A stretch of 39,960 bases of DNA from NCBI GenBank assembly GCA_902786365.1, contig CADACD010000021.1, forward strand, positions 1 through 39,960, written 5' to 3'. This document shows positions 19,191 through 27,875 of the stretch, in pieces (position 1 is the stretch's first letter; every line of letters starts with the position of its first letter). The position numbers and the translations under genes are program-made. This DNA is from an uncultured Lachnospiraceae bacterium (GTDB lineage: Bacteria; Bacillota; Clostridia; Lachnospirales; Lachnospiraceae). Below the pieces are notes generated by a model. It saw nothing but the letters and a program-made list of their open reading frames with translations, made no database searches and was not told where the DNA came from.

Positions 19191-20372
19191 TTACTCTCTT
19201 ACACCAACATATCTGTAGCCTTCCTCTTTTACTCCGTTGACAGCCACATCTGCAAGGTCTTCATAAATCTTTTCAAAATCTTCCACTGTCATATCTCTTC
19301 CTGAAAGACCATATACAATATTCAAAACCTCTGCCTGATTCTTGTTCTTAAACAAAGCTGCGCCTAACTCTGCTGAAAGTGGACCGCCATTTGCGCTGTA
19401 GCTTTCACATCTGTCCATGATAGCAATTGCTTTACAATTTGCAAGTGCATCTGCCATCTCTTTTCCAGGGAATGGTCTGAATACTCTGACTTTGAGAAGT
19501 CCTGCCTTCACTCCTTTTTCCCTTAATTTATCAATTGCATCTTTTGCAGTTCCACACGCAGAACCGATAGCTACCACTGCATAATCTGCATCCTCTAAGC
19601 GATATTCTTCAAATAATCCATATTTTCTTCCTGACATCTCCTCAAATTCTTTTGCGACATCAAGGATAACCTGTTTCGCATTCATCATCGCCTGTGCCTG
19701 TGCACGTTTAGCCTCCATACAGTAATTTGATACTGCATAAGGTCCGATTGCCATTACCTCATCTTTATTGAGAAGGTAATGTTCAGGTTTGTATTCTCCA
19801 ACAAAATTCTTTACCAGATCATCCTCTAACAGTGTAATATTTTCAACAGCATGGCTTGTGATAAATCCATCCATACATGCCATGATTGGCAGCATGACAT
19901 CTTTATGTTCGGCAATTCTGTATGCCATGACAAAGTTATCATATGCCTCCTGATTATTCTCTGCATAAATCTGAATCCAACCGGAATCTCTCGCTCCCAT
20001 ACTGTCTGAATGTTCACAGTTGATGTTAAGCGGACCTGTCAGTCCTCTGTTAACAAGTGCAAGTGCAATTGGAAGCCTGTCTGATGCTGCCACATAAAGT
20101 ACTTCCCACATATAAGCAAGTCCACATGAAGAAGTTGCGGTCAGTGTTCTTGCGCCTGCTGCTGATGCACCGATTGCTGCACTCATGGAACTATGCTCAC
20201 TCTCAACCGGAATAAATTCTGTATCGATTTCACCATTTGCAATATAATTTGAAACAAACTGAGGAAGTTCTGTAGATGGTGTAATCGGGAATGCCGGCAT
20301 TACATCCGGATTAATCTGCTTGATTGCGTATGCAACTGCCTCATTTCCTGACATTCTCTCTTTTATTGCCAT
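19191..20372 (-). CDS. porA: Pyruvate/2-oxoacid:ferredoxin oxidoreductase, alpha subunit
   Basis: 393 residues. The N-terminal pyrimidine-binding domain is recognised by MSGNEAVAYAIKQINPDV, FPITPSTELPQFV and VESEHSSMSAAIGASAAG. The C-terminal half has the RVFRPFPGKE segment typical of alpha chains, consistent with CoA binding. The ribosome site overlaps the end of porD (stop at 20374), so the two are coupled. A 91-nt gap separates it from porB. Confidence 0.93.
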   Translation of the reverse strand: MAIKERMSGNEAVAYAIKQINPDVMPAFPITPSTELPQFVSNYIANGEIDTEFIPVESEHSSMSAAIGASAAGARTLTATSSCGLAYMWEVLYVAASDRLPIALALVNRGLTGPLNINCEHSDSMGARDSGWIQIYAENNQEAYDNFVMAYRIAEHKDVMLPIMACMDGFITSHAVENITLLEDDLVKNFVGEYKPEHYLLNKDEVMAIGPYAVSNYCMEAKRAQAQAMMNAKQVILDVAKEFEEMSGRKYGLFEEYRLEDADYAVVAIGSACGTAKDAIDKLREKGVKAGLLKVRVFRPFPGKEMADALANCKAIAIMDRCESYSANGGPLSAELGAALFKNKNQAEVLNIVYGLSGRDMTVEDFEKIYEDLADVAVNGVKEEGYRYVGVRE

Positions 20373-20373
20373 T

Positions 20374-20688
20374 TTACTTTCCCTCCTTCATTGTAATTGC
20401 ATGAAACGGACAGACTCCGACACATATACCACAACCCTTGCAGTGGTCATAATCAAAATCAAGTCTCTTGCCATCCTTAACAGGTATTGAACTGTCAGGA
20501 CAATATGGTACACATAACAGACACTGTTTGCATTTTTCAAAATCAATTACAGGTGTGTTCACTCTCCACTCTCCTGTATTAAATAATTTAGATGAACCAT
20601 TTTCATATATCTGTAAGCCCGGTGTCAAATCCTGCCATTTTACAGTCTCATCTATGTTTTCAGTTTTAAATTTATCTTCTAACATGTT
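20374..20688 (-). CDS. porD: Pyruvate:ferredoxin oxidoreductase, delta subunit (2x 4Fe-4S ferredoxin)
   Basis: About 104 residues counted from the ATG at 20688, with GGAGG twelve bases upstream; an 18-residue extension into porG is open but less likely. It carries two complete cluster motifs, CKQCLLCVPYCP and CKGCGICVGVCP, relaying electrons from the TPP site to external ferredoxin. Like other PorD proteins it has a short N-terminal region before the clusters (GEWRVNTPVIDFEKC). Confidence 0.93.
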   Translation of the reverse strand, partial: NMLEDKFKTENIDETVKWQDLTPGLQIYENGSSKLFNTGEWRVNTPVIDFEKCKQCLLCVPYCPDSSIPVKDGKRLDFDYDHCKGCGICVGVCPFHAITMKEGK

Positions 20689-20725
20689 TTCAATTTTCCT
20701 CCATTTCCTGGTTAATTCACCTAAA

Positions 20726-21298
20726 CTACTGAACCTGTTCAAGTGCTGCTTTAAGTGCCTTCATATTTCCTTCAAGCACTTCCGGTTTCTTTGCAAATTT
20801 ATGTTCAAGAGATGACTTCATCTCACTGATAAATCTTTCCTCATCCATCACCTCTGTAATCTTCACCATTGCTGCAAGCATTGGCATGTTCGGGAAGTAT
20901 TTTCCAAGTGCCTCCTCCGAAATCTTTCTCGCATCTATTGTATAAACTTTTCCTTTATATCCATTCAGAAGCGGAATAATTTCCTCTTTACTCTTCTCGG
21001 TATTAATCAATATTCCACCATCTTCACTCAATCCTTTTGTCACATCAACTGTATGTAATAATGTCTCATCAACAACTGCAACGAAATCCGGGTCATAAAT
21101 ATTAGAATGCACTCTGATGACATTGTCACTAATTCTGTTGTAAGCTGTAATTGGTGCTCCCATTCTCTCCGGACCATATTCAGGAAATCCCTGCACATTT
21201 TTTCCAATATTAAATGCTACATCCGCAAGCAAAAGAGCGGCAGTTTTAGCCCCCTGACCGCCTCGTCCATGCCAGCGGATTTCAATCAAATCTCTCAT
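20726..21298 (-). CDS. porG: Pyruvate:ferredoxin oxidoreductase, gamma subunit
   Basis: 190 residues. The family signature is at the start: EIRWHGRGGQGAKTAALLLA, then FPEYGPERMGAPITAYNRIS. First gene of the four-gene porGDAB operon. AAGGAAGG precedes the ATG. The leader is about 135 nt from the predicted promoter. Confidence 0.93.
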   Translation of the reverse strand: MRDLIEIRWHGRGGQGAKTAALLLADVAFNIGKNVQGFPEYGPERMGAPITAYNRISDNVIRVHSNIYDPDFVAVVDETLLHTVDVTKGLSEDGGILINTEKSKEEIIPLLNGYKGKVYTIDARKISEEALGKYFPNMPMLAAMVKITEVMDEERFISEMKSSLEHKFAKKPEVLEGNMKALKAALEQVQ

Positions 21299-21439
21299 TT
21301 GTCTTTCCTTCCTTACTTGTTTATAGATAATTACTATTTATCCCGATGCTTCCTGATTCACCGAAACTCCAAATGTATAAATAAGATTGTTTCCGACTAT
21401 ACAGTTACGGCTATAAATAGTGATAAATATATATTATAT

Positions 21440-21468
21440 AGTATAATCACATGAAATCGGGTTGTAAA
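21440..21468 (-). promoter_or_regulatory. Promoter of porGDAB
   Basis: In the minus direction, -35 TTTACA (21463-21468), 17-bp spacer, -10 TATACT (21440-21445). It is followed by an AT-rich leader with no obvious riboswitch. Confidence 0.75.
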
Positions 21469-21549
21469 GTTTTTTTTGTCATTGACTTTATTTTACACTA
21501 TATTACTATTGTAAAGAACAAAGTGCCTCGTTATTCTTTTAAATAAAGT

Positions 21550-21590
21550 AAGGACAGCACTCGTTTGGCAAATACACGAGTGCTGTCCTT
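21550..21590 (-). terminator. Strong terminator after the amylase gene
   Basis: Perfect 15-bp inverted repeat (AAGGACAGCACTCGT / ACGAGTGCTGTCCTT) with an 11-nt loop, followed in the minus direction by a T-rich tail. It lies 63 nt beyond the amylase stop and separates it from the por promoter. Confidence 0.9.
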
Positions 21591-21652
21591 ATCAGTTTTA
21601 TCATTTCCTTCAATTGCTTGTTAAGGAAAATAATTATTTTATTTTTTTGCTG

Positions 21653-24600
21653 TTACTTTACCCATATTCCTTCACTGTTAACATAATACTTTCCACCATC
21701 TACCCATTCATCCGTAGCCATAACACCGTTTGATTTGAGATAATAGTAATTTGAACCTTCTTGGTACCAGCCTGTCTGCATATATCCGTTTGCATCAAAG
21801 TGATACCATTTTTCACTAATCTTTTTCCATGCATTCTTCGAATAGGTTCCATCTGCATTCTGGTACCACCAGCCTTTGCTGTCCTGTTTCCAGCCCTCTG
21901 TCACCTTTTTCTTGCCCTCTATCCATTTTCCACTTGCATCAACATAGTATTTATCATTTTCTACCCATTCATCTGTTGCCATTACACCATTCGACTTCAG
22001 GTAGCAGTATGTGCTTCCTTCTTTGTACCAGCCGGTCTGCATATATCCGCTTGCATCAAAATGATACCATTTTTCACTAATCTTCTTCCATGCATTCTTT
22101 GGATAAGTTCCATCTGCATTCTGGTACCACCAGCCTTTGCTGTCATGTTTCCAGCCCTCTGTCACCTTTTTCTTGCCCTCTATCCATTTTCCATTTGCAT
22201 CAACATAGTATTTATCATTTTCTACCCATTCATTTGCTGCCATTACACCATTCGACTTCAGGTAGTAGTATGTACTTCCTTCTTTGTACCAACCGGTCTG
22301 CATATATCCGCTTGCATCAAAGTGATACCATTTTCCATCAATCTTTTTCCATGCATTCTTCGGATAGGTTCCATCTGCATTCTGATACCACCAGCCTTTG
22401 CTGTCATGTTTCCAGCCCTCTGTCACTACTTCCTCATTCACTGTTACTGAACATGCGGCCGTATATCCTCCGTCTGTCGTTTTTACAGTAATCACTGCAC
22501 TTCCCTTGGCAACCGCTGTCACTACACCACTACCGGATACCTTCGCCACTGATGTATTACTTGATGACCATGTTACATTCTTGTTTGTTGCGTTACTTGG
22601 AGCTACGATTGCGTTTAATGAAACCGTTCCATTAATTGATACTGAAGCACTTGTCTTATCCAGGTTCACACCTGTTACAGCCACTTCATCACCTCCACCA
22701 CTGTAAACACTCCATTTTCCTGTGCTTGCATCGTAGATGTAGCCATCTCCTGCAAAAGTAAGGTCTGCTGTCTGTGAAGCTCCTGCATTAGTGAAAATGA
22801 TTTTGTTATATTCAGATTCTGTATCATACTCATATGAGAAAACTGTGCTGTCTGAAGTCTTTGTCATCGCAACTCCAGGCCATACGTTATTCACCTGTGT
22901 TGTGCTGTTCCACATATAAGCTGTCGGGCTTGTCCATCCATTTGTATTCTTAAAGTATACCATACCTGTGGTTGGCTGAGGATTTTCTGTTACTGTCACA
23001 TTGCATGTTGCTGTAAATCCACCATCCTCAGTGGTAACTGTGATTAATGTTGTTCCAATTTTTTTTGCTAAAACCACTCCTGTACTGCTTACAGATGCTA
23101 CTGATGAATCAGATGATGACCATGTCACATTCGTATTAGATGCATCTGTCGGTGCCACATTCGCTGTCAAAGTTGCTGTATTGTTAGGTGCAATACTTAA
23201 TTTTGATTTATTAATAGAAACTCCAGTAACAGCTACTTGTGGTGCTTCTGTCTTTGTATATGTATACGTCCTTGTTACTGTTCCTGCACTGTTAGAGCCT
23301 GTAAGCGTTAATGTTACACTCTGTCCTATTGCAAGGCTCTTACCTACTACGATTGTCGTATCACCTGAGATTGTACCGCTCTCTCCTGTAGAAAGTTTAT
23401 AAGATGCAGAAGTACAATTCTTAGCAATCAATGATACTTCTAAGGAGTTTGCTGCAAATTTAGTACCATCTCCCTTAGATGCAGCCACCCACGCTTTCTT
23501 GTCCGCTGTAGGATTAGGCATTACATTCTGATAAACAACAGCTACACCCATGTCACTTCCAATAGTACCCGAAAGTGTACCACCGGATACGGTAAATGTA
23601 TTACCTGAAACCTCGTCTTTGTATGTACCATCTGCCATTCCATGAGAACTCATTGATACACTTCCTGAACCATTAAAGCTGGCAAGAACGATACCGTTTC
23701 CTCTCTGACAATACATGACATTTCCATCACATCCGATATTATCTGCAATACCGGAAAATCTGTTGTTAAAATGGTTAATCGCAGCTACTTCATTCGAACA
23801 CCATACATAAGTATTGCATTCGCCCATGATTGCCGGTGCAACTTCACCAATTGCATCATTAGACTTAATATTGTTATCCGCATCATTGCTAAGGATATCT
23901 GATGAGTTATAAGGTCTTACAAAGAATAACTTTGCTGCATTATCTTTGTTAGCCAGCATTGCCCATGCTCTTACAATCGATTTGTCTGACGCATAAACAG
24001 ATGACTCGTTCATATATGTATCATGTGATTCTGCCCAGATGACTGATTTGTCTGATGCATAGTGCTGGCTGATATTACCTGCATTGTTGTTTCTGACTGC
24101 ATCTAAGAAACTATTACCTGCAGCATTATCTGTTACTGACATATATTTGGTATAAGAACCGATATCAAAACCATCTCCTACTGTGTTTAATACCTCACCA
24201 TACACATAAAGGTCTCCACCATTTACTGACTTATAGTGTGATCTTGCCTCATTAAGCACAGTTGGCCAGAAGGCACTGGCAAAATCACCATCATCCGGTG
24301 TTTCAATATGCTTTGCTGCATCAAATCGGAAACCGTCTACACCACAGTCAATCAATTCATCCAAATACTCATAGATATATTTCTGGACAGTCTTGTTTGC
24401 TGTATTCAAGTCAGGCATTCCCATACTACCTTGTGTGAAATCTCTTCTTCCGTCACTCATCCATACCTGAAGGTCATTAATGTGCCAGTACTCTTCATTC
24501 ACCAGCATATCCGGATTCCAGTAAGTACCTACCTCGGGAGATACATCCGATAAAGAGTTCTTCCATCCTGAAATATTCGCCATATGGTTAGCTACAATAT

Positions 24601-25075
24601 CTACTACAACTTTGATACCATATTTTTCTGCTGTATCACACATCGACTTAAGTTCTGCCTTCGTTCCTAAATAAGACATCCCATTGTCATCTACGCACTC
24701 TGCTACCGGCTGGTACAATTTCCACCAGTTACCGGAACCAAATAACTTTGGCCATCCTACACAAGTATCGATAACACCTTCCCATACATAATCCTTACCC
24801 TGTGTACAAGGCGAAGTCTGAATCACTGAGTAACCACTCTGGGCAATCAACTCCATATTGTCCTCTATCGTCTTGTAGGACCAGTTGAAGCAATGAAGTA
24901 TTGTTGCATCCTGCACATTACTAATCAACCCATAGTCTGTTCCTGCCGCATTCGCCGTGACAGTACCCAAACTGCCTGAAAATACATTGAACGGTCCCAC
25001 ACCTGAAAATGCCATGCATAATGCGAGTGTTACCGCACTGACTTTTGTTACGATCTGCTTAAATCGCTTTTTCAT
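21653..25075 (-). CDS. Secreted multidomain alpha-amylase (GH13)
   Basis: 1140 residues. A signal peptide (MKKRFKQ... hydrophobic core, cleavage after about residue 43 at ANA-A) is followed by a GH13 barrel, residues ~46-515. Catalytic motifs: DIVANH (159-164), GFRFDAAKH (248-256, nucleophile D252), YGEV (acid/base E294) and ESHD (H351, D352). Residues ~520-610 form an Ig-like module of unclear family. Two Big_2 Ig-like domains lie at ~614-697 and ~797-880. Between them (704-792) is a CBM26-type starch-binding module (VYFKNTNGWTSPTAYMW). The C-terminus (884-1140) has three near-identical 87-residue wall-binding repeats (GWWYQNADGTY, GYMQTGWY). No LPXTG motif. It probably cleaves starch outside the cell while held non-covalently on the wall. 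Monocistronic, with its own promoter and terminator. Confidence 0.95.
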   Translation of the reverse strand: MKKRFKQIVTKVSAVTLALCMAFSGVGPFNVFSGSLGTVTANAAGTDYGLISNVQDATILHCFNWSYKTIEDNMELIAQSGYSVIQTSPCTQGKDYVWEGVIDTCVGWPKLFGSGNWWKLYQPVAECVDDNGMSYLGTKAELKSMCDTAEKYGIKVVVDIVANHMANISGWKNSLSDVSPEVGTYWNPDMLVNEEYWHINDLQVWMSDGRRDFTQGSMGMPDLNTANKTVQKYIYEYLDELIDCGVDGFRFDAAKHIETPDDGDFASAFWPTVLNEARSHYKSVNGGDLYVYGEVLNTVGDGFDIGSYTKYMSVTDNAAGNSFLDAVRNNNAGNISQHYASDKSVIWAESHDTYMNESSVYASDKSIVRAWAMLANKDNAAKLFFVRPYNSSDILSNDADNNIKSNDAIGEVAPAIMGECNTYVWCSNEVAAINHFNNRFSGIADNIGCDGNVMYCQRGNGIVLASFNGSGSVSMSSHGMADGTYKDEVSGNTFTVSGGTLSGTIGSDMGVAVVYQNVMPNPTADKKAWVAASKGDGTKFAANSLEVSLIAKNCTSASYKLSTGESGTISGDTTIVVGKSLAIGQSVTLTLTGSNSAGTVTRTYTYTKTEAPQVAVTGVSINKSKLSIAPNNTATLTANVAPTDASNTNVTWSSSDSSVASVSSTGVVLAKKIGTTLITVTTEDGGFTATCNVTVTENPQPTTGMVYFKNTNGWTSPTAYMWNSTTQVNNVWPGVAMTKTSDSTVFSYEYDTESEYNKIIFTNAGASQTADLTFAGDGYIYDASTGKWSVYSGGGDEVAVTGVNLDKTSASVSINGTVSLNAIVAPSNATNKNVTWSSSNTSVAKVSGSGVVTAVAKGSAVITVKTTDGGYTAACSVTVNEEVVTEGWKHDSKGWWYQNADGTYPKNAWKKIDGKWYHFDASGYMQTGWYKEGSTYYYLKSNGVMAANEWVENDKYYVDANGKWIEGKKKVTEGWKHDSKGWWYQNADGTYPKNAWKKISEKWYHFDASGYMQTGWYKEGSTYCYLKSNGVMATDEWVENDKYYVDASGKWIEGKKKVTEGWKQDSKGWWYQNADGTYSKNAWKKISEKWYHFDANGYMQTGWYQEGSNYYYLKSNGVMATDEWVDGGKYYVNSEGIWVK
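21656..22426 (-). repeat. Three tandem ~261-bp repeats in the amylase 3' end
   Basis: The three units lie at about 22166-22426, 21905-22165 and 21656-21904. They encode the wall-binding repeats and are nearly identical at the DNA level. Units 1 and 2 share the KHDSKGWW block; unit 3 has KQDSKGWW. Such homogeneity suggests recent duplication or gene conversion and makes copy number prone to change or assembly error. Confidence 0.85.
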
Positions 25076-25094
25076 AAAAACCTCCTAATTTTTG

Positions 25095-25404
25095 TTTTCA
25101 TAGTTGTTATTCACAGTCTTGATCCTGTAAAAATATGAATAGTAACATTAACTAAATATCAAGTTACCTAAGAAGGATTATATAATACAGGTATAACATG
25201 GTCAAACCCTTAAATATGCCAATATTTCTTTATTTTTTTTGTTGATATTCCACAAATCTGTATCTTACACGATTTTCTTTTTCATATTATAATACTCCTA
25301 TATGTATGCCGGTTCCGGGGATAAGCACAAAAAAATCAGATGAACATTATTAAATCAAATTTGTACAGATCTCCGGCTGATGCGACAGTCCTGCCCTCAT
25401 TGTT
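25095..25404. other. Intergenic region upstream of the amylase
   Basis: An AT-rich gap holding the amylase promoter and a ~100-nt leader. I searched by eye for a CcpA-type catabolite site and found no convincing match. A CCGGAACCGG palindrome lies at 25310-25319, followed by an A/T-rich stretch that might help end transcription of the yccF group. Confidence 0.5.
25177..25205 (-). promoter_or_regulatory. Amylase promoter
   Basis: In the minus direction, -35 TTGACC (25200-25205), 17-bp spacer, consensus -10 TATAAT (25177-25182). AGGAGG precedes the start codon at 25075. Confidence 0.85.
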
Positions 25405-25740
25405 TTATATTTTTAGATTATTTTTTATTCTATTTGATATTAATAAAGGAATTCCGATAATTGTTATACAACATATCAGACCTGCCACAGCATTTCCAAC
25501 TGCCATAGGCATTCCTGATACAATCAGCCAGATAATATTTGCAATTAAGCTAACTGCACCGCCGTCATATACCACTTCTTTTCCAAACGGAAAAAATGCC
25601 AAACCTGCAAACTTAAAGCACTGTAAGCCTATCGGTATTCCTATTATGGAAATGCACCACAGGCAACCTGCCAAAACCCACGACAATCCACTCAACAATC
25701 CACCACATATAAACCAAAGTATGTTTCCTAATATGCTCAT
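25405..25740 (-). CDS. YccF-family inner-membrane protein
   Basis: 111 residues, almost entirely hydrophobic, with two copies of the YccF repeat: GNILWFICGGLLSGLSWVLA with SIIGIPIGLQCFKFAGLAFF, then a second half NIIWLIVSGMPMAVGNAVAG with TIIGIPLL. The polar PFGKEV motif follows the first half. The biochemical role of this family is unknown. It starts 2 nt before the stop of the next upstream small gene, so it is probably co-transcribed. Confidence 0.85.
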   Translation of the reverse strand: MSILGNILWFICGGLLSGLSWVLAGCLWCISIIGIPIGLQCFKFAGLAFFPFGKEVVYDGGAVSLIANIIWLIVSGMPMAVGNAVAGLICCITIIGIPLLISNRIKNNLKI

Positions 25741-25741
25741 A

Positions 25742-25960
25742 TCAATATTCCTTCTCTATCTCTCCATCTATTCCATACATTTTCTTGAATACATCAAGAT
25801 CTGCCTGGTTCTTAATCAGCATAACCTCTTCTATCTTCCCTGTATGAATGTCCTTAAAGCCTGCAACCTGCTCGCCATTACATATGCTCGCCTTGATAAC
25901 TGGTTTCTTATTTTCTTTATCATATGTCTTTGTAACTGTCTTTTTCTTAAATAGTCCCAC
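25742..25960 (-). CDS. Conserved small protein of unknown function
   Basis: 72 residues from the GTG at 25960 (VGLFKKKTVTKTYDKENKKP), with GAAGG eight bases upstream. The N-terminal part is strongly basic, the C-terminal part acidic (MYGIDGEIEKEY). It is soluble with no membrane segment. I recall similar short proteins in Lachnospiraceae genomes but no established function. It overlaps the 3' end of the YaiI/YqxD-type gene by 14 nt. Confidence 0.65.
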   Translation of the reverse strand: MGLFKKKTVTKTYDKENKKPVIKASICNGEQVAGFKDIHTGKIEEVMLIKNQADLDVFKKMYGIDGEIEKEY

Positions 25961-26420
25961 TCTGAGCACCTTCTTTTGACTTTGCCATCAGTATTAGTTT
26001 TTCAAAGGACTGCGCAAAGCGTACATCATCATCTTCTGTACGCTTTCTCGGTCCTTTCATATGATTCTTATGAGAGCTGCGTCTTGCCTTTTTATTAAGA
26101 TGCCTCTCCATAAGCATCTGATCTATGTTCTCATTCGTGTACCACTTGCCTGATTGGTGAATAGCATGTGCACCTTTACCAAGTGCCATAGCAGCGACAC
26201 CATAATCCTGCGATACTACTACATCCCCTTTATGACTAATGCTGATCAGTTTATAATCTACTGCATCTGCTCCTGCACCTACTACAATCACCTCGCTGTA
26301 ATCAGAATACAAAATATGATTTGTATCACACAGCAATGTGGTGGGAATATTGTATTTCTCTGCTATTGTCTCGACAATGTCCACTACCGGACACGCATCC
26401 GCATCTACAAATATCTGCAT
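25947..26420 (-). CDS. YaiI/YqxD family protein (DUF188, PIN-like)
   Basis: 157 residues. The start MQIFVDADACPVVDIV and the segments VVGAGADAVDYKLIS and DVVVSQDYGVAAMAL contain the conserved acidic residues of this PIN-like fold. The basic tail has HLNKKARRSSHKNHMKGPRKR before EDDDVRFAQSFEKLI. A nuclease role is suspected for the family but not established. Confidence 0.9.
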   Translation of the reverse strand: MQIFVDADACPVVDIVETIAEKYNIPTTLLCDTNHILYSDYSEVIVVGAGADAVDYKLISISHKGDVVVSQDYGVAAMALGKGAHAIHQSGKWYTNENIDQMLMERHLNKKARRSSHKNHMKGPRKRTEDDDVRFAQSFEKLILMAKSKEGAQSGTI

Positions 26421-26441
26421 TTTTCCTCAAATCCGCTTTCT

Positions 26442-26813
26442 TCAGTTGTAACTAACTGGTGTTCGTACTTCTATAAGATTTCCTGATGGATCATAAAATC
26501 TTACAAGCTTCTGTCCACATTCAAGTTCCATTAAATCCGTAACATAACTTACTACATACTTGCCAGACTCCAGTTTTTCAATAATACCTTCTATATCATT
26601 ATCTTCAAAATAAAGTTCTGTCATATTGTTATGTGGAGTTGTATGTATTTTTGTACTATCATACCATACATCTACATCCTGCAATACAAGTCCCTCAGAC
26701 ATTATTACATTACCTTCCAACCTTGTAATTACACGCAGTCCAAACAGTTCTTCATAAAAATTAATTGATTCATCAATGTTATCAACAATGATCAATACAT
26801 TTTTCAAACTCAT
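26442..26813 (-). CDS. VOC-superfamily (glyoxalase-like) protein
   Basis: 123 residues from the ATG at 26813. It has one vicinal-oxygen-chelate repeat pair: LKNVLIIVDNIDESINFYEE, then ELYFEDNDIEGIIEKLE, ending VRFYDPSGNLIEVRTP. Proteins of this size are often dioxygenase- or resistance-like dimers; no substrate can be named. The start codon overlaps the ancestral TGA of the DUF4186 gene (ATGA). As sequenced, a one-base insertion upstream joins both genes into one 249-codon frame (26442-27191). Confidence 0.85.
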   Translation of the reverse strand: MSLKNVLIIVDNIDESINFYEELFGLRVITRLEGNVIMSEGLVLQDVDVWYDSTKIHTTPHNNMTELYFEDNDIEGIIEKLESGKYVVSYVTDLMELECGQKLVRFYDPSGNLIEVRTPVSYN

Positions 26814-27191
26814 ATTATATGTCCCTGCCTCTCCATTTCTTTTTGAATCCATGTCATAATTACATCTACAAGATAAATCCTGCTGCACCTGACTTAGTTC
26901 TTTTCCCGGCTGCATTTTATACCACTTTCGGATGCACTCCCTACAGCATGTTGCCGTTGCATGCTGGGCAATAAATACTGGATGTCCACGCATTGGTGTC
27001 TGTTTGCCATCATTTGCTATATATTCCGGAGTTTCTCTCTTTGCAATAAAATCCTTTGCATGTTGTCTTATTGTTTCCAGCCCTTTTTCATTTATGTAAT
27101 CAATATCTTTCTGCTTCAGATGGAAACTGCTTCGGAACTTAGAATTATCCAGCCACTCAAATAACTGCCGATACCATTCATCCTTCGTCAT
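26810..27191 (-). pseudogene. DUF4186 protein, frameshifted into the downstream VOC gene
   Basis: Residues 1-104 read as a normal DUF4186 protein: WYRQLFEWLDNSKFRSSFHL, PMRGHPVFIAQHATATCCR, ECIRKWYKMQPGKELS. After VQQD, near 26875, the expected ending YLVDVIMTWIQKEMERQG is in another frame and stops at 26810. The span is 382 nt, exactly one base more than a 126-residue gene. Removing one T of the TTT at about 26875-26877 restores it. This is either a real insertion creating a fusion protein, or a sequencing error. The start overlaps the stop of the upstream PNPOx-like gene by one base. Confidence 0.85.
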
Positions 27192-27583
27192 TAAAACTTC
27201 ACTACTTCCGGCTCATGTGTAAATGATGAAAATGTTGCTGTCGCATTTTTAAAATAGAACACCTCTGTATTTCCATCATCTGCTGAGTACATATTCTGTA
27301 AAGATGGATAAGCATCGAGCATAGATTGTCTTGCTTCTCTTCTGTCATCTTCTACAAGTTCTCCGGCAACACGAAGCCACTCGCCATTTTTAAATGCACA
27401 GATTTCTACCTTCGGGTTTGCGTGAATCTGCTTTGAAACATCCTTTACCTTGCCAGTCTGAATATACAGCTTTCCTTCAAAAATGTGTGCTGTTCCAAAA
27501 GGTCTAACTCTTGGCTGGTCACCTTCTACTGTTGCCAAATAATATGTCTCTGCTTCTTTTAAAAATTTTACTACTCGTTCCAT
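27191..27583 (-). CDS. Pyridoxamine 5'-phosphate oxidase-like flavin-binding protein
   Basis: 130 residues, single split-barrel domain: LKEAETYYLATVEGDQPRVR, PFGTAHIFEGKLYIQTGKVK, EICAFKNGEWLRVAGELVED. Such small proteins bind FMN, F420 or haem and are mostly uncharacterised; true PdxH activity is unlikely at this length. GGAGG lies eight bases before the ATG. Translationally coupled to the DUF4186/VOC genes. Confidence 0.88.
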   Translation of the reverse strand: MERVVKFLKEAETYYLATVEGDQPRVRPFGTAHIFEGKLYIQTGKVKDVSKQIHANPKVEICAFKNGEWLRVAGELVEDDRREARQSMLDAYPSLQNMYSADDGNTEVFYFKNATATFSSFTHEPEVVKF

Positions 27584-27602
27584 GATATAATCCTCCTGTC
27601 AA

Positions 27603-27803
27603 TTATTTAAATAAATCCATAATGCCAAAGCTCGTCTTCTTATAAACCTTATTGTAAGCTGCTTTCTTTGGATTCTTAATCCACCCTGCACTTATTTTTC
27701 CGTACCCTGGAATTAAAGCTTTCTTAACAGCTCGCTTGCCTTTTCCTGTCGTCCTTGCCTTTATTGATTTCTTTATACTCGGTGTTCTCATTCCAAACTT
27801 CAC
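27603..27803 (-). CDS. Small highly basic protein
   Basis: 66 residues with about a third Lys/Arg (SIKKSIKARTTGKGKRAVKK) and a C-terminal NPKKAAYNKVYKKTSFG. The GTG start at 27803 has GGAGG eight bases upstream. No membrane segment. I have seen this kind of short protein in Firmicutes and their phages, but no function is known. A nucleic-acid-binding role is guessed from charge only. Confidence 0.6.
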   Translation of the reverse strand: MKFGMRTPSIKKSIKARTTGKGKRAVKKALIPGYGKISAGWIKNPKKAAYNKVYKKTSFGIMDLFK

Positions 27804-27875
27804 CTTAATCGCCTCCGTTGTTCCATAAAAATCACCTGTTATTACTATCTATTAATAATAGGATTATACCACCAT

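Noticed and set aside
21656-22426. Direct repeats that could suggest a repeat array such as CRISPR
   Set aside because: The units are 261 bp, in frame, and encode protein repeats. There are no short repeats with unique spacers.
21761-22450. Long plus-strand open frame (229 codons) with repeated sequence, opposite the amylase 3' end
   Set aside because: It is the antisense image of the tandem wall-binding repeats. It has no ribosome site, and its repeats follow those of the amylase.
25340-25954. 204-codon plus-strand frame
   Set aside because: It is antisense to the YccF and small-protein genes, which have family matches and coupled starts. The plus frame has none.
27603-27803. Small basic protein as a toxin or antitoxin
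   Set aside because: There is no partner gene, membrane helix or nuclease motif. High positive charge alone does not support it.
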